Assembly (NCBI GenBank): GCA_038321615.1
Contig: JBBQFC010000004.1
Coordinates: 1 to 64,000, forward strand
Direction of reading: 5' to 3'
DNA: 64,000 nt
From: JBBQFC01 sp038321615
Lineage (GTDB): Bacteria > Bacteroidota > Bacteroidia > Flavobacteriales_D > Cryomorphaceae
The position numbers and the translations under genes are program-made. The first letter of the stretch is position 1. Each line of letters opens with the position of its first letter. Below are positions 34,400-42,424 of this stretch, piece by piece. The notes under the pieces are model-generated. The model was given only the letters and a program-made list of their open reading frames with translations, had not been told where the DNA came from and searched no databases.

Positions 34400-35596
34400 C
34401 TAAACCGGAAATAAGGCAACGCTCGCCCCGACCCAATCCTTGTCCTTATTATATTTTACGCCGATCATCTCGCCTTTTGATACGCGCACAAGGTTATTGA
34501 TCACTTTGGGGCGAGCTTCATGCTCTTCCCATACCATCATCATGCGGACTTCAAATTTTGCAGGTCCGGTAGGTGTTTCAACGATCGGCGCATAGCTGAC
34601 TTTTCGCTGAAGCAAATACTGATCGGGATGCTTCACTGCCATTATGTCGGCCATAGTAGGATGAAGATTCACTCCGCTTCCCGCAAAAGAAAAGAGGGGT
34701 TTGAGCACCCAATTTTCAAGATCTGATGGATATTCAGTTAACTCACTGAGATAATAGCACTCTGGCACATACTTGCTTCGCAACAGCGGCAGGGTATATT
34801 TGCTAATCCGGTAAAACCAATTGGGATGACCCACCCACTCTGCATCCACGTCATCGGTAAAAGAAAACTCCCTGTTCAGATCACTATGTTGCTGCAGTTC
34901 GTCAAATATAATACGGTTGTAAATGCGCTTTACATCTACTTGGTTTCCATCCATGTCCACATAGTAAAGTCGGCGTCCGGATTTCTTCAGCTTGCTCAAG
35001 CAAAGCACTTTTATACCGAGTAAAGCAGAAGTTACTACAAAGTCGATGTACGTGTTTTGGGTTTCCGGCTCAATTTCGAGCATCACTACTTCTTTCGGGT
35101 CACAATTGCCAACAATAATGCGGCGCATTGTTTCGCGATAAGAATCCTTGTTAATTCCGCCGAAATAAGACTGATAACGTTCATCGATCTCATGGGCGTG
35201 TCGAAAGCCATCGGTGAGTAAATCTTGGAAGAAATACAAACTTGGAAAACCTTGGAGTTCGATAAGCTGGGGAATAATATTACCGCTTTCGTCCGCGCAT
35301 ATCCCAAAATCCATTTGGATAAATCGGCTTTTGCTGTCTTCGCGCGGCACGATCAGATCGGGCGTGCCAAACGCGCGCTGGGTCAACTTCAAGAAATCGG
35401 GTCGTACGAGCACATCGCTAATCTGCTCGCATGCTTCGAGTAATTTATCCTTCAGCTCCTGATCCAAGAATATCGGCGTTTCGCAGAGGCGAAAAGTAGG
35501 CCCAATTCCATAGGTTCCGTTTACATACTCCATAAATGCCGCATACCTTTCTGGCGTAAAATTGGCATTAAATGCAGTTCGGACTTCTGGAATCAT
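34400..35596 (-). CDS. Conserved ATP-grasp-like protein
   Basis: A 398-residue soluble protein that I cannot place in a named family. Near residues 306-316 it has an ATP-grasp-style loop (V-L-K-P-L-F-S-F-A-G-S-G-V) and near 339-360 a Y-L-L-Q-R-K-V ... K-F-E-V-R-M-M segment that recalls the phosphate- and metal-binding strands, so it is probably a divergent ATP-grasp ligase or a close structural relative. It follows the amidotransferase gene by 11 bases on the same strand, which ties it to that pathway. The N-terminal 200 residues look like a binding domain, possibly for a peptide or polyamine substrate; this is inference. Confidence 0.68.
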   Translation of the reverse strand: MIPEVRTAFNANFTPERYAAFMEYVNGTYGIGPTFRLCETPIFLDQELKDKLLEACEQISDVLVRPDFLKLTQRAFGTPDLIVPREDSKSRFIQMDFGICADESGNIIPQLIELQGFPSLYFFQDLLTDGFRHAHEIDERYQSYFGGINKDSYRETMRRIIVGNCDPKEVVMLEIEPETQNTYIDFVVTSALLGIKVLCLSKLKKSGRRLYYVDMDGNQVDVKRIYNRIIFDELQQHSDLNREFSFTDDVDAEWVGHPNWFYRISKYTLPLLRSKYVPECYYLSELTEYPSDLENWVLKPLFSFAGSGVNLHPTMADIMAVKHPDQYLLQRKVSYAPIVETPTGPAKFEVRMMMVWEEHEARPKVINNLVRVSKGEMIGVKYNKDKDWVGASVALFPV

Positions 35597-35607
35597 TTCG
35601 ATTTGAA

Positions 35608-36435
35608 TTAGGCGTATTCCATTCGCATATGCTTCATGGCAGTGCGCAGGAATGACGGAATTACCATGTGATGAGTCCGTGCAATATGCTCTGGGTGCTC
35701 CAAGCTTTTCATCATAGCATTGTACTTGCGCACGCTGTGATTTTTGATTACCACTTCCCGGTTTTCTTCCTTTTCGAAATGCACGTACATCCCTTTTGGA
35801 TCTGCCTCGGGGTGGTACTGCGTTCCTACCATATACGGCGAAAACCGCACCGCCATAATGGCCCGCTCCATTTGAACGTGGGTACGAATTTTCTCCAGAG
35901 ATAAAATGGAAGCACCGCGCTTTTTAAATACGCTTAACTTGGGTTGTACCAATTGCCAATCGCGGCTATCCACAATGTAATAAGGATCGTCGAGTCCAGC
36001 CAACATTGGATCGTCGGCGCCAGCCTTTGTTTTATGGCAGGGATAGATACCGAAGGATGGCACGCTGCGCAGGTTTACATCGCCTAGCCCAAAGTGGTTG
36101 CAAACCATCTGAAAAGAGTGACAGATGAAGAAGACGTGCTTTTTGTGTGGGGCTTCGGAAGCATTGTGCTTCCATACTGAGTCCACCCAATTGTACCATG
36201 CTACATCCCATTTGCCATCGCCCTCCAGCGGATTGCCAGGACCGCCTGATGAAATGTAGAGATCGAAACTCAGATCGGGAAGCTCACATTTGCCGCGCAC
36301 ATCAAACTCCTGATACTCGATTTCATTGGCAAAATCGCCTAAAATCTCTTTTATAGCGCGGATTCCCTGATTGGAAATCCCTTCATACATGTTAAGCAGA
36401 GCCAACCTAAAAGGCCGCTTCAAATCATTGACCAT
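35608..36435 (-). CDS. Class I glutamine amidotransferase
   Basis: A 275-residue protein with the GATase fold. The ATG at 36435 is used; the GTG one codon upstream is less likely. The catalytic triad is visible: Cys105 in F-I-C-H-S-F-Q-M, His208 and Glu210 in Y-H-P-E-A-D, plus the oxyanion S-S-G-G-P-G-N-P (62-69). It should release ammonia from glutamine for a partner ligase, or act as a hydrolase of gamma-glutamyl bonds like relatives of this shape. It lies between the repeat-tailed ATP-grasp gene (35 bases) and the ATP-grasp-like gene. A pathway using ammonia or a glutamyl peptide is inferred. Confidence 0.86.
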   Translation of the reverse strand: MVNDLKRPFRLALLNMYEGISNQGIRAIKEILGDFANEIEYQEFDVRGKCELPDLSFDLYISSGGPGNPLEGDGKWDVAWYNWVDSVWKHNASEAPHKKHVFFICHSFQMVCNHFGLGDVNLRSVPSFGIYPCHKTKAGADDPMLAGLDDPYYIVDSRDWQLVQPKLSVFKKRGASILSLEKIRTHVQMERAIMAVRFSPYMVGTQYHPEADPKGMYVHFEKEENREVVIKNHSVRKYNAMMKSLEHPEHIARTHHMVIPSFLRTAMKHMRMEYA

Positions 36436-36469
36436 CACTTCCTTTTCTCTAATGCGAACGCAGGCTCGC

Positions 36470-38578
36470 TTATTTCTTCTTTGGGCCTTTGGGCATTGCT
36501 CGTTTTACTTCAACCTTTTCGGCTGAAGTACCTACCGCAGGCGTTTTTTCCTTTTTGATCGAAGACTTACGAGCCGCTTTGGCCATAGTTGGGGCCGCGG
36601 TGGGCGTAGCTTTCACGCTTAAAGCCGACTTTGGTTTAACAGGGGCATTTGAACTGGTAGAAGCTGCTTTAGCCGGTTCAGTAGATTTTTTCGGACTGGT
36701 TGGTTTCGTAGGCATTGTACGCTTCATGCCTTGTGCCCTTAGCACTGCTGCTTTTGGAGCTGCGGATTTCGGCGTATCAGTCTTTACGGCTTTCGCTCCA
36801 ACGGATTTTGGTGCTTTCGACAGCACAGCTATGGGCGCTTTTGGTGCTACCGATTTAACCACTTTTGGTGCACTAGATTTAGTTTCTGGTTTGGCTTCAA
36901 CGGTTGCTTCAGGCACCTTGGCTTCACTCACTTTTGCGACAGTATTTAGGCGGGGCTTAGGCCCACGCTTTCCTTTCACTTTGGTAACAGTGGCTCCTTC
37001 GGCCTTTACACGCGGCTTGAGTCCACGCTTTCCTTTTGCCGTTGCGGTAATTGCTCCGTCGACCTTAACACGTGGTTTCGGACCTGGTTTGGCTTTTACT
37101 TTAGGCGTAATATCTCCTTCGGCCTTAGTACGCGGCTTAGGCCCACGCTTTGCTTTCACTTTGGGTGCAGTGGCTCCTTCGGCCTTAATACGCGGCTTCG
37201 GCCCTCGCTTTCCTTTTACTTTAGGTGCAGCGTCTCCTTCTGCCTTCATACGTGGCTTCGGCCCTGGCTTTCCTTTTACTTTGGGTGTAGTGTCTCCATC
37301 TGCCTTCATACGCGGCTTTGGCCCTGGCTTTCCTTTTACTTTGGGTGCAGTGTCTCCTTCGGCCTTCATACGTGGCTTCGGCCCTGGCTTTCCTTTCACT
37401 TTAGGCGTAACGTCTCCTTCGGCCTTGGCTCGCGGCTTTGGCCCTGGCTTTCCTTTCACTTTGGTAATTGCGGCTCCTTCGGCATTAACATTAACGCGTG
37501 GCTTAGGCCCGGGCTTCCCTTTTACTTTGGGCGTAGCGTCCGCTTCGGCCTTAGCTTTTGGCTTCGGTCCTGGTTTGCCTTTTACTGCTACCGATGTCCT
37601 TGAAGAAGGGCTGTTAGCTACAGATGTCGGCTTTGACGTGCCAAATTGATTTGCGACAAACGTTCCCCAGGTGAGGTTCATCTGTCCGTCTTTGTGGGTT
37701 TTGGCTCGCGCTATGGCCATATCAGCAGCATGCTCCACCACCCATTCGAAATTCTCCTGACCCACACTATTCACATCGGCATCAGGCGCGGGATTGCAGA
37801 AATCGATGGCATAAGGCACCCCATCGCGCACGGCAAATTCTACGGTATTAAAATCATAACCGAGCGCTTCATTCAATTTAATCACGCCTTTTCGTACTTT
37901 TTCCAACATCGCCGAAGCTACTGGAGGCGCATTGTGTACATAGCGTAAATGGTGCGGATTGCGTGGCTCGTATTGCATAATGCGCACATCGTTTCCGCCC
38001 AAGCAATAGCATCGGAAATACTCGGTAAACTGAATTTCTTCCTGAAGCATCATTACCAACTGTCCGGTTTCCGAATGGCGGGCAAATAGTTCATTGGCAT
38101 TCTCGAGCCTATAAACGCTCTTCCAACCACCACCAGAGTGCGGCTTCATATAGGCAGGAAAGCCTATATATTTAAATATACTTTCCCAGTCCATAGGGAA
38201 TTTCAGATTGCGAAACGAATTATGGTCGGTATCTGCCGGGCGCTCATGCGATGGGAGAATGACTGTTTTCGGAACGTCCACACCAACATGCATCGCGAGG
38301 GCATTATTGAAGAATTTTTCATCGGAACTCCACCAAAACGGATTGTTCAAAACGGCTGTACCTCCAATGGCTGCATTTTTTAAATATGCCCGGTAGAAGG
38401 GTACGTCTTGCGATATGCGGTCTATTATTACGGCATAATCGGTAGGCTTTGCCTGCTGCACCATTTCGATAGAAACAGCTTCGGCTTTGATGCCTTTCTC
38501 GGCTTTTTGATTTACACGCTCAATAAAGGCCTGGGGAAAGGTATTTTCCTGGCCGTAAAGGATTCCGATTTTCTTCAT
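36470..38578 (-). CDS. ATP-grasp ligase with long Lys/Pro-rich repeat tail
   Basis: A 702-residue protein in two parts. Residues 1 to about 310 form an ATP-grasp ligase: K-K-I-G-I-L-Y-G-Q-E-N-T-F start, Y-M-K-P-H-S-G-G-G-W-K-S nucleotide loop, and V-E-F-A-V-R-D-G-V-P-Y-A-I-D-F-C-N-P metal-site segment. Residues about 330 to 543 hold eleven copies of a roughly 20-residue repeat beginning G-K-P-G-P-K-P-R and ending P-K-V-K, followed by a low-complexity K/P/A tail to the end (G-P-K-K-K). The ATG at 38578 is chosen because the family core starts there. The repeat is strongly basic and reminiscent of histone H1-like or AT-hook tails, but lacks the G-R-P core. It may bind nucleic acid or serve as the modified substrate. 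Confidence 0.85.
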   Translation of the reverse strand: MKKIGILYGQENTFPQAFIERVNQKAEKGIKAEAVSIEMVQQAKPTDYAVIIDRISQDVPFYRAYLKNAAIGGTAVLNNPFWWSSDEKFFNNALAMHVGVDVPKTVILPSHERPADTDHNSFRNLKFPMDWESIFKYIGFPAYMKPHSGGGWKSVYRLENANELFARHSETGQLVMMLQEEIQFTEYFRCYCLGGNDVRIMQYEPRNPHHLRYVHNAPPVASAMLEKVRKGVIKLNEALGYDFNTVEFAVRDGVPYAIDFCNPAPDADVNSVGQENFEWVVEHAADMAIARAKTHKDGQMNLTWGTFVANQFGTSKPTSVANSPSSRTSVAVKGKPGPKPKAKAEADATPKVKGKPGPKPRVNVNAEGAAITKVKGKPGPKPRAKAEGDVTPKVKGKPGPKPRMKAEGDTAPKVKGKPGPKPRMKADGDTTPKVKGKPGPKPRMKAEGDAAPKVKGKRGPKPRIKAEGATAPKVKAKRGPKPRTKAEGDITPKVKAKPGPKPRVKVDGAITATAKGKRGLKPRVKAEGATVTKVKGKRGPKPRLNTVAKVSEAKVPEATVEAKPETKSSAPKVVKSVAPKAPIAVLSKAPKSVGAKAVKTDTPKSAAPKAAVLRAQGMKRTMPTKPTSPKKSTEPAKAASTSSNAPVKPKSALSVKATPTAAPTMAKAARKSSIKKEKTPAVGTSAEKVEVKRAMPKGPKKK
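36950..37590. repeat. 60-bp minisatellite encoding the G-K-P-G-P-K-P-R repeats
   Basis: Eleven near-identical 60-base units (one is 66) stand in register along the coding strand of the repeat-tailed ATP-grasp gene. The unit encodes about 20 residues, so copy number can change without breaking the frame. Confidence 0.92.
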
Positions 38579-38618
38579 TTTTTGGTTTTTTTGGGTTGGT
38601 GCAATTTGGTGGTGCAAT

Positions 38619-39329
38619 TTAAATTTTAGAAAGGTAATCTGGAAACATCGTTCGCCACAACGGCCAATCATGTTCTGCCCAGCGACGTTCATCCATCCAT
38701 ACGTTCATATTCTTTTCCTGAAGAAGCCCACCCAATTTAAGGTTGGCATCTTTACAGATATCCCATTCGCCATAGCCGAGTATTACTTTAAGCTTCCACA
38801 ATTCGGGATTTTGATCGCCCTTTATGTAATCTATCGGATTGTTGAAATAAACGTTATCATCGTAGTAACCATCTACAAAAGAGCGAATATCGAAAGCGCC
38901 ACTCATGCTGATTAAATGGCTCACCATTTCGGGGTGCTTGAAGGCAAAATTGGCCGCATGGAATCCACCAAAACTGGCGCCAGCTACCACGACCTTATTG
39001 ATGCCGTAGCTTTCGCGAATAGCGCCTACAACTTCTTCGGCAATAAACTTATCATACCACATGTGGTTTTTAACGCGCTCGGCTGGATGAATTTTCTTGT
39101 TATACCAGCTGTATTTATCTATGCTGTCGGGGCAATAAATCTTAAACCGCCCTTCATTTAGCAAATTGGCAGCAGAGTCGATCAATTTGAAATCTTTACT
39201 TTCAAAATGCCGACCCATAGTGGTCGGAAAAATGATAACCGGAGTGCCGTAATGACCATAAACCAACATTTCGAACTCCTTGCCAAGGGTGGGCGAATTC
39301 CACTTAATGTGTTCTTCTTTTACCTGCAT
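38619..39329 (-). CDS. Esterase-like alpha/beta hydrolase
   Basis: A 236-residue soluble hydrolase. The nucleophile elbow G-A-S-F-G-G with Ser119 follows a strand and turn as in the esterase family, and the C-terminal W-A-E-H-D-W-P-L-W supplies a probable catalytic His. The start, beginning K-W-N-S-P-T-L-G-K-E-F-E-M, is common in Bacteroidota homologues. It is the first gene of the minus-strand operon and has a canonical promoter just upstream. Its product could release an ester or thioester in the ligase pathway, though it could also act on unrelated esters. Confidence 0.85.
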   Translation of the reverse strand: MQVKEEHIKWNSPTLGKEFEMLVYGHYGTPVIIFPTTMGRHFESKDFKLIDSAANLLNEGRFKIYCPDSIDKYSWYNKKIHPAERVKNHMWYDKFIAEEVVGAIRESYGINKVVVAGASFGGFHAANFAFKHPEMVSHLISMSGAFDIRSFVDGYYDDNVYFNNPIDYIKGDQNPELWKLKVILGYGEWDICKDANLKLGGLLQEKNMNVWMDERRWAEHDWPLWRTMFPDYLSKI

Positions 39330-39684
39330 AAGTGTGTCGTCGACGCTTTGAATCGCATGAGCAAAGTTAAAACTATATCAATTTGTTAAACAAAGGGAAG
39401 AAATTCTTTGGTAAACTCTGAAAATCATGCATTTCGGGCGCTGATTTTACATTGATAGGAGGAAGATTGAAGCTAAAAAAGCGAACTTCCAACCTTTTGA
39501 AATCTGGTAATGTGAAATATTTAACTCGGGCTGACATTGCTCTGAAACTGAATTTTACCTGTCGCAGCTAGCTTTTTTCTAATTTTCAGATTAATTGAAA
39601 ATAAGCATATGAAACTTAGATTAGGTTAATGTTAAGAATTCTTTAATTTTATCCTCCCGCATAAAAAGCGGCAAAGCTTCAAAG
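39330..39684. other. Intergenic region between divergent genes
   Basis: Besides the minus-strand promoter at 39362-39394, I see only A/T-rich sequence and no clear motif or gene for the plus-strand gene at 39685. Confidence 0.5.
39362..39394 (-). promoter_or_regulatory. Promoter of the esterase/ATP-grasp/amidotransferase operon
   Basis: On the minus strand TTTG (39394-39391), 21 bases, then TAACTTTG (39369-39362), an exact TAnnTTTG. Transcription would start near 39355, 25 bases before the esterase ATG at 39329. Confidence 0.6.
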
Positions 39685-39999
39685 ATGCATGGTATTGAGA
39701 GAACGTTCAAGTTTGAGAACGGTGAGAAGATTAAAGGCAAGTTCAAAATCGTCGCTATTGCCAAAAAGCGAAAGAGCAAGAAAAAGTGGCGGCCTGTTGT
39801 CTGGAAAGGGACTATCAACGACAAAGAAATTAAAATCGTGCAACTCTCTGCGGAGCCTGCTGCCATAGAAGATTTCGACTGGAAGGAATTCCCAAAAAAA
39901 TATGAAGTGGTGAAAGCCTACATCGCCGATGCCATCGAAGAGTATTTTACAGAAACCGATCCCGTTGTCTTTGCAAAAAGTTTAAAAACCAAGCATTAA
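39685..39999 (+). CDS. Small basic conserved protein
   Basis: A 104-residue soluble protein, basic in its first half (K-K-R-K-S-K-K-K-W) and with an acidic second half (I-A-D-A-I-E-E-Y-F). No signal peptide, and no family recognised. The early F-K-F-E-N-G-E-K-I-K-G-K-F looks like a small beta-barrel or nucleic-acid-binding fold. It converges with glycogen synthase, three bases apart, and has no close upstream neighbour. Confidence 0.6.
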   Translation: MHGIERTFKFENGEKIKGKFKIVAIAKKRKSKKKWRPVVWKGTINDKEIKIVQLSAEPAAIEDFDWKEFPKKYEVVKAYIADAIEEYFTETDPVVFAKSLKTKH

Positions 40000-40002
40000 A
40001 CA

Positions 40003-41829
40003 TTATTCCGCTTTTTCTTTAGCATGTACCTTTATCGCTTGATTGTAAGCCTTTTGGTAATTCTCAATCAATACATTCCAATCGAAGTTTTCCGAAAAGT
40101 CTTCTAATCTATTTCGCTGAATCATTCGGTAACGTCGGTTTGACTTGACGAAGTGAAGCATATAGCGACCGAGGTCTTCCACCGCTTTTTTCTCGGGTTG
40201 CTTCTTGCGCTGAAGCACATAGATTCCCCGCTCCTCATGATCGGCTTCCATACTCTCTACATAGCTTCCAAAACCCGAAAGGTCGGATGTAATAGCCGGA
40301 ACGCCACGTGCTACGCACTCCAGCGGAGTGTAACCCCAAGGCTCATAATAACTCGGAAAAATACCAAGGTGGCAACCCCGCACAAACTGTCCATAGTCGA
40401 GTCCGAAGAGCGGGTTGGTAGATTCAATAAAATCGGGATGATATACCAATTTAACCCGATCTAGGGGAGAATTAACCATTTGGTTACCCCGCATGTAATT
40501 GAGAATTTCGTCTTCAATATCATTCACTAAATTATGGGTGATAATTATTGGCCACGACTTCGTTTTCCACGACTGGATAGTCCTCCGGTAGCGCAGCTTC
40601 CAATAGTCGTCGATCAATTCGTTCAAGTTGGGCAATTTATGCTCCTCACTGCTGCCGGTGGCTGCATAAAAAAGGCGCTCACCAAGTTGCTTTTCGATGG
40701 CTTCGCAATTGCGCTTAATCTCTTGCATTACCCCGCGCGATTCGAGCACGTCGGGATTTATACTCCAAGTGGGTTTCTTGGTTATGAAAAACATTACCAC
40801 CGTTTTCTTGATCCCTTCTTTAACCATTTGTGCATTCAGCCATTTGAGAGCTTCGAGGGTTATGTCATAGCCCTTATTGCGGAACTCGTAACGACCAGAA
40901 GTAAAAAAGTAGAGGGTATTATCAAGGTCGAAATTGTACGAGCTAAAGAAATGTCCAATTACGAATTCGTGAATCTTGTCTTTGTATAATTGATGGCGGT
41001 TATGCACCTCGTGATAAGCCACGTAGCGGGTAATGTTCAAGCCATTTGGAGTAATAAGATGGGGTTTTACACCTAAAAGATGCTCGCATTCCAATCCGGT
41101 AACGTCGCTCACCGTGGTGAAACAATCTGTGGAATGCGCTGCACCTCGCTCGATCTGAACCTGGGGTAGAATCCCAAATTTCCGGGACTCAACCTGCCAA
41201 TCGAAGTTGGGAAGTTTCTTGTAAAATCCAGGATCATTGCCCGCCAGATACCTACCAAGCATAGTAGCGTGGGTGGTAAAAACAGTTGAAATCGGTAATC
41301 CTTCGCGCTTGATATCCAAAATGGGAAGGGCGGACATCCACTCATGGAAGTGGGCAACGATGGGGCGGGTATTTCGGACTACTTCTTTGGAGAGTATGGT
41401 GAAGAAGGTGCGATTGAGGTCTGCCCACATCATCATTTTTTCCAGAAGCGAATCTTCCTTGTTCGTATTTATGCCGAGATCGAGATTGAGGTGTCGGTGG
41501 AGGGTATCAATTCTATTGAAAACATTTTGAGGGTTCAACAGCACCACGCGCGGGCGGCCTGTAACCAGCCATCGACCGTACCACGCCTCGTAACCCATAG
41601 CGCGCATTTTATCGACGGTGCGGCCAATGGGATCCGTAGCATTTTGAATCGGTTCAAACTCAGCGCTGATGTCTTCTGTTTCCAGCGGGCCAAGGAGGCA
41701 ATAATCATCACCCCAAAGATCGATAGCGGCGGGCACTTTCGAACGAATTACGGTATAGATACCTCCCACTTGGTTGCATACTTCCCAAGCGCATTCTATT
41801 ATTAATGGATTCTTTTTGGTAGTGCTCAT
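40003..41829 (-). CDS. Glycogen synthase, GT3 (eukaryotic) type
   Basis: A 608-residue glycosyltransferase with the GT-B fold. The start (L-I-I-E-C-A-W-E-V-C-N-Q-V-G-G-I-Y-T-V) and the A-H-F-H-E-W segment are the hallmark of GT3, the fungal/animal glycogen synthase family, rather than bacterial GlgA of GT5. GT3 members are known in Bacteroidota. The enzyme uses UDP-glucose to extend glycogen. A late P-S-Y-Y-E-P-W-G-Y-T-P-L-E segment fits the nucleotide-sugar site. A promoter lies at 41854-41885; no other glycogen gene is nearby. Confidence 0.92.
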   Translation of the reverse strand: MSTTKKNPLIIECAWEVCNQVGGIYTVIRSKVPAAIDLWGDDYCLLGPLETEDISAEFEPIQNATDPIGRTVDKMRAMGYEAWYGRWLVTGRPRVVLLNPQNVFNRIDTLHRHLNLDLGINTNKEDSLLEKMMMWADLNRTFFTILSKEVVRNTRPIVAHFHEWMSALPILDIKREGLPISTVFTTHATMLGRYLAGNDPGFYKKLPNFDWQVESRKFGILPQVQIERGAAHSTDCFTTVSDVTGLECEHLLGVKPHLITPNGLNITRYVAYHEVHNRHQLYKDKIHEFVIGHFFSSYNFDLDNTLYFFTSGRYEFRNKGYDITLEALKWLNAQMVKEGIKKTVVMFFITKKPTWSINPDVLESRGVMQEIKRNCEAIEKQLGERLFYAATGSSEEHKLPNLNELIDDYWKLRYRRTIQSWKTKSWPIIITHNLVNDIEDEILNYMRGNQMVNSPLDRVKLVYHPDFIESTNPLFGLDYGQFVRGCHLGIFPSYYEPWGYTPLECVARGVPAITSDLSGFGSYVESMEADHEERGIYVLQRKKQPEKKAVEDLGRYMLHFVKSNRRYRMIQRNRLEDFSENFDWNVLIENYQKAYNQAIKVHAKEKAE

Positions 41830-41853
41830 TCAACGATCGGAATAGGTGTGATC

Positions 41854-41885
41854 CAAAGTAAAGCATTCTGGCCTAAACATTGCAA
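41854..41885 (-). promoter_or_regulatory. Promoter of glycogen synthase
   Basis: On the minus strand TTGC (41885-41882), 20 bases, then TTACTTTG (41861-41854), one mismatch from TAnnTTTG. The ATG is 25 bases downstream. Confidence 0.5.
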
Positions 41886-41966
41886 GCCTTTTCGACACAG
41901 AATAATAATTCCGAAGGGATCCAAAATAAAATCCCGAGACAAGGATGCATCGGGATATAAACTGAG

Positions 41967-42040
41967 TGATCGCGACAGGACTCGAACCTGTGACCGTCTG
42001 CTTAGAAGGCAGATGCTCTATCCATCTGAGCTACGCGACC
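41967..42040 (-). tRNA. tRNA-Arg (anticodon TCT)
   Basis: The minus strand folds as a full cloverleaf of 74 bases: acceptor GGTCGCG with CGCGATC (one G-T pair), D arm GCTC/GAGC, anticodon arm TCTGC/GCAGA with loop CTTCTAA, T arm ACAGG/CCTGT with TTCGAGT. The anticodon TCT reads AGA. CCA is not encoded. A -7 element lies 17 bases upstream. Confidence 0.97.
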
Positions 42041-42056
42041 CTGAAATAATGGAGCG

Positions 42057-42064
42057 CAAAGATA
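42057..42064 (-). promoter_or_regulatory. -7 element of tRNA-Arg
   Basis: CAAAGATA on the plus strand is TATCTTTG on the minus strand, an exact TAnnTTTG. It lies 17 bases before the tRNA 5' end. No good -33 element was found. Confidence 0.5.
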
Positions 42065-42274
42065 CTATTTTCAGCGGGAATGGATGTCGCGAATTTCGAT
42101 GCTATTGAAAAATTCGGCTCTTCCTTGGCCTATTTTTTAACGGTAAAAAGCGGAGTTCAGAATCCTATTAAAACACGTGCTTTGATATTGTCTATTGGCC
42201 CAAATGATGGATTTCCTAAAAACATTTATATTATGAACTCTATCGTTCAACCGTTCTAAAACTCGTCGACACGC

Positions 42275-42298
42275 TTTCTTTCTTACTTTCTTTCTTAC
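42275..42298. repeat. Tandem 12-mer TTTCTTTCTTAC (two copies)
   Basis: Two perfect 12-base copies about 130 bases upstream of the phosphatase gene; C/T-rich, function unknown. Confidence 0.85.
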
Positions 42299-42424
42299 TC
42301 TAGACGAGCAAGGTTTTTCTAAATGGAATAATTAACGCTAGTTAACCCTAAGGAAACATTTTAATAACACAATTTACATAACGCTTAGCCTTCCTTTCCG
42401 TAAGACTTTGGAAAGGTTTAGCAC

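Larger units (their letters stand above)
42041..42424. other. Intergenic region between tRNA-Arg and the phosphatase gene
   Basis: Holds the tRNA -7 element (42057-42064), a perfect tandem 12-mer (42275-42298) and a six-base CTTTCC/GGAAAG inverted repeat (42396-42417) just before the phosphatase gene. No protein gene. Confidence 0.55.

Noticed and set aside
36950..37590. CRISPR-like array
   Set aside because: Regular spacing comes from a coding 60-bp unit without spacers; no cas genes are present.
36489..37649. 386-residue plus-strand open frame opposite the repeat-tailed ATP-grasp gene
   Set aside because: It is the antisense reading of the 60-bp repeat units, with low-complexity R-G-F-G-P-G-F-P-F-T-L repeats; the minus-strand frame has the ATP-grasp domain.
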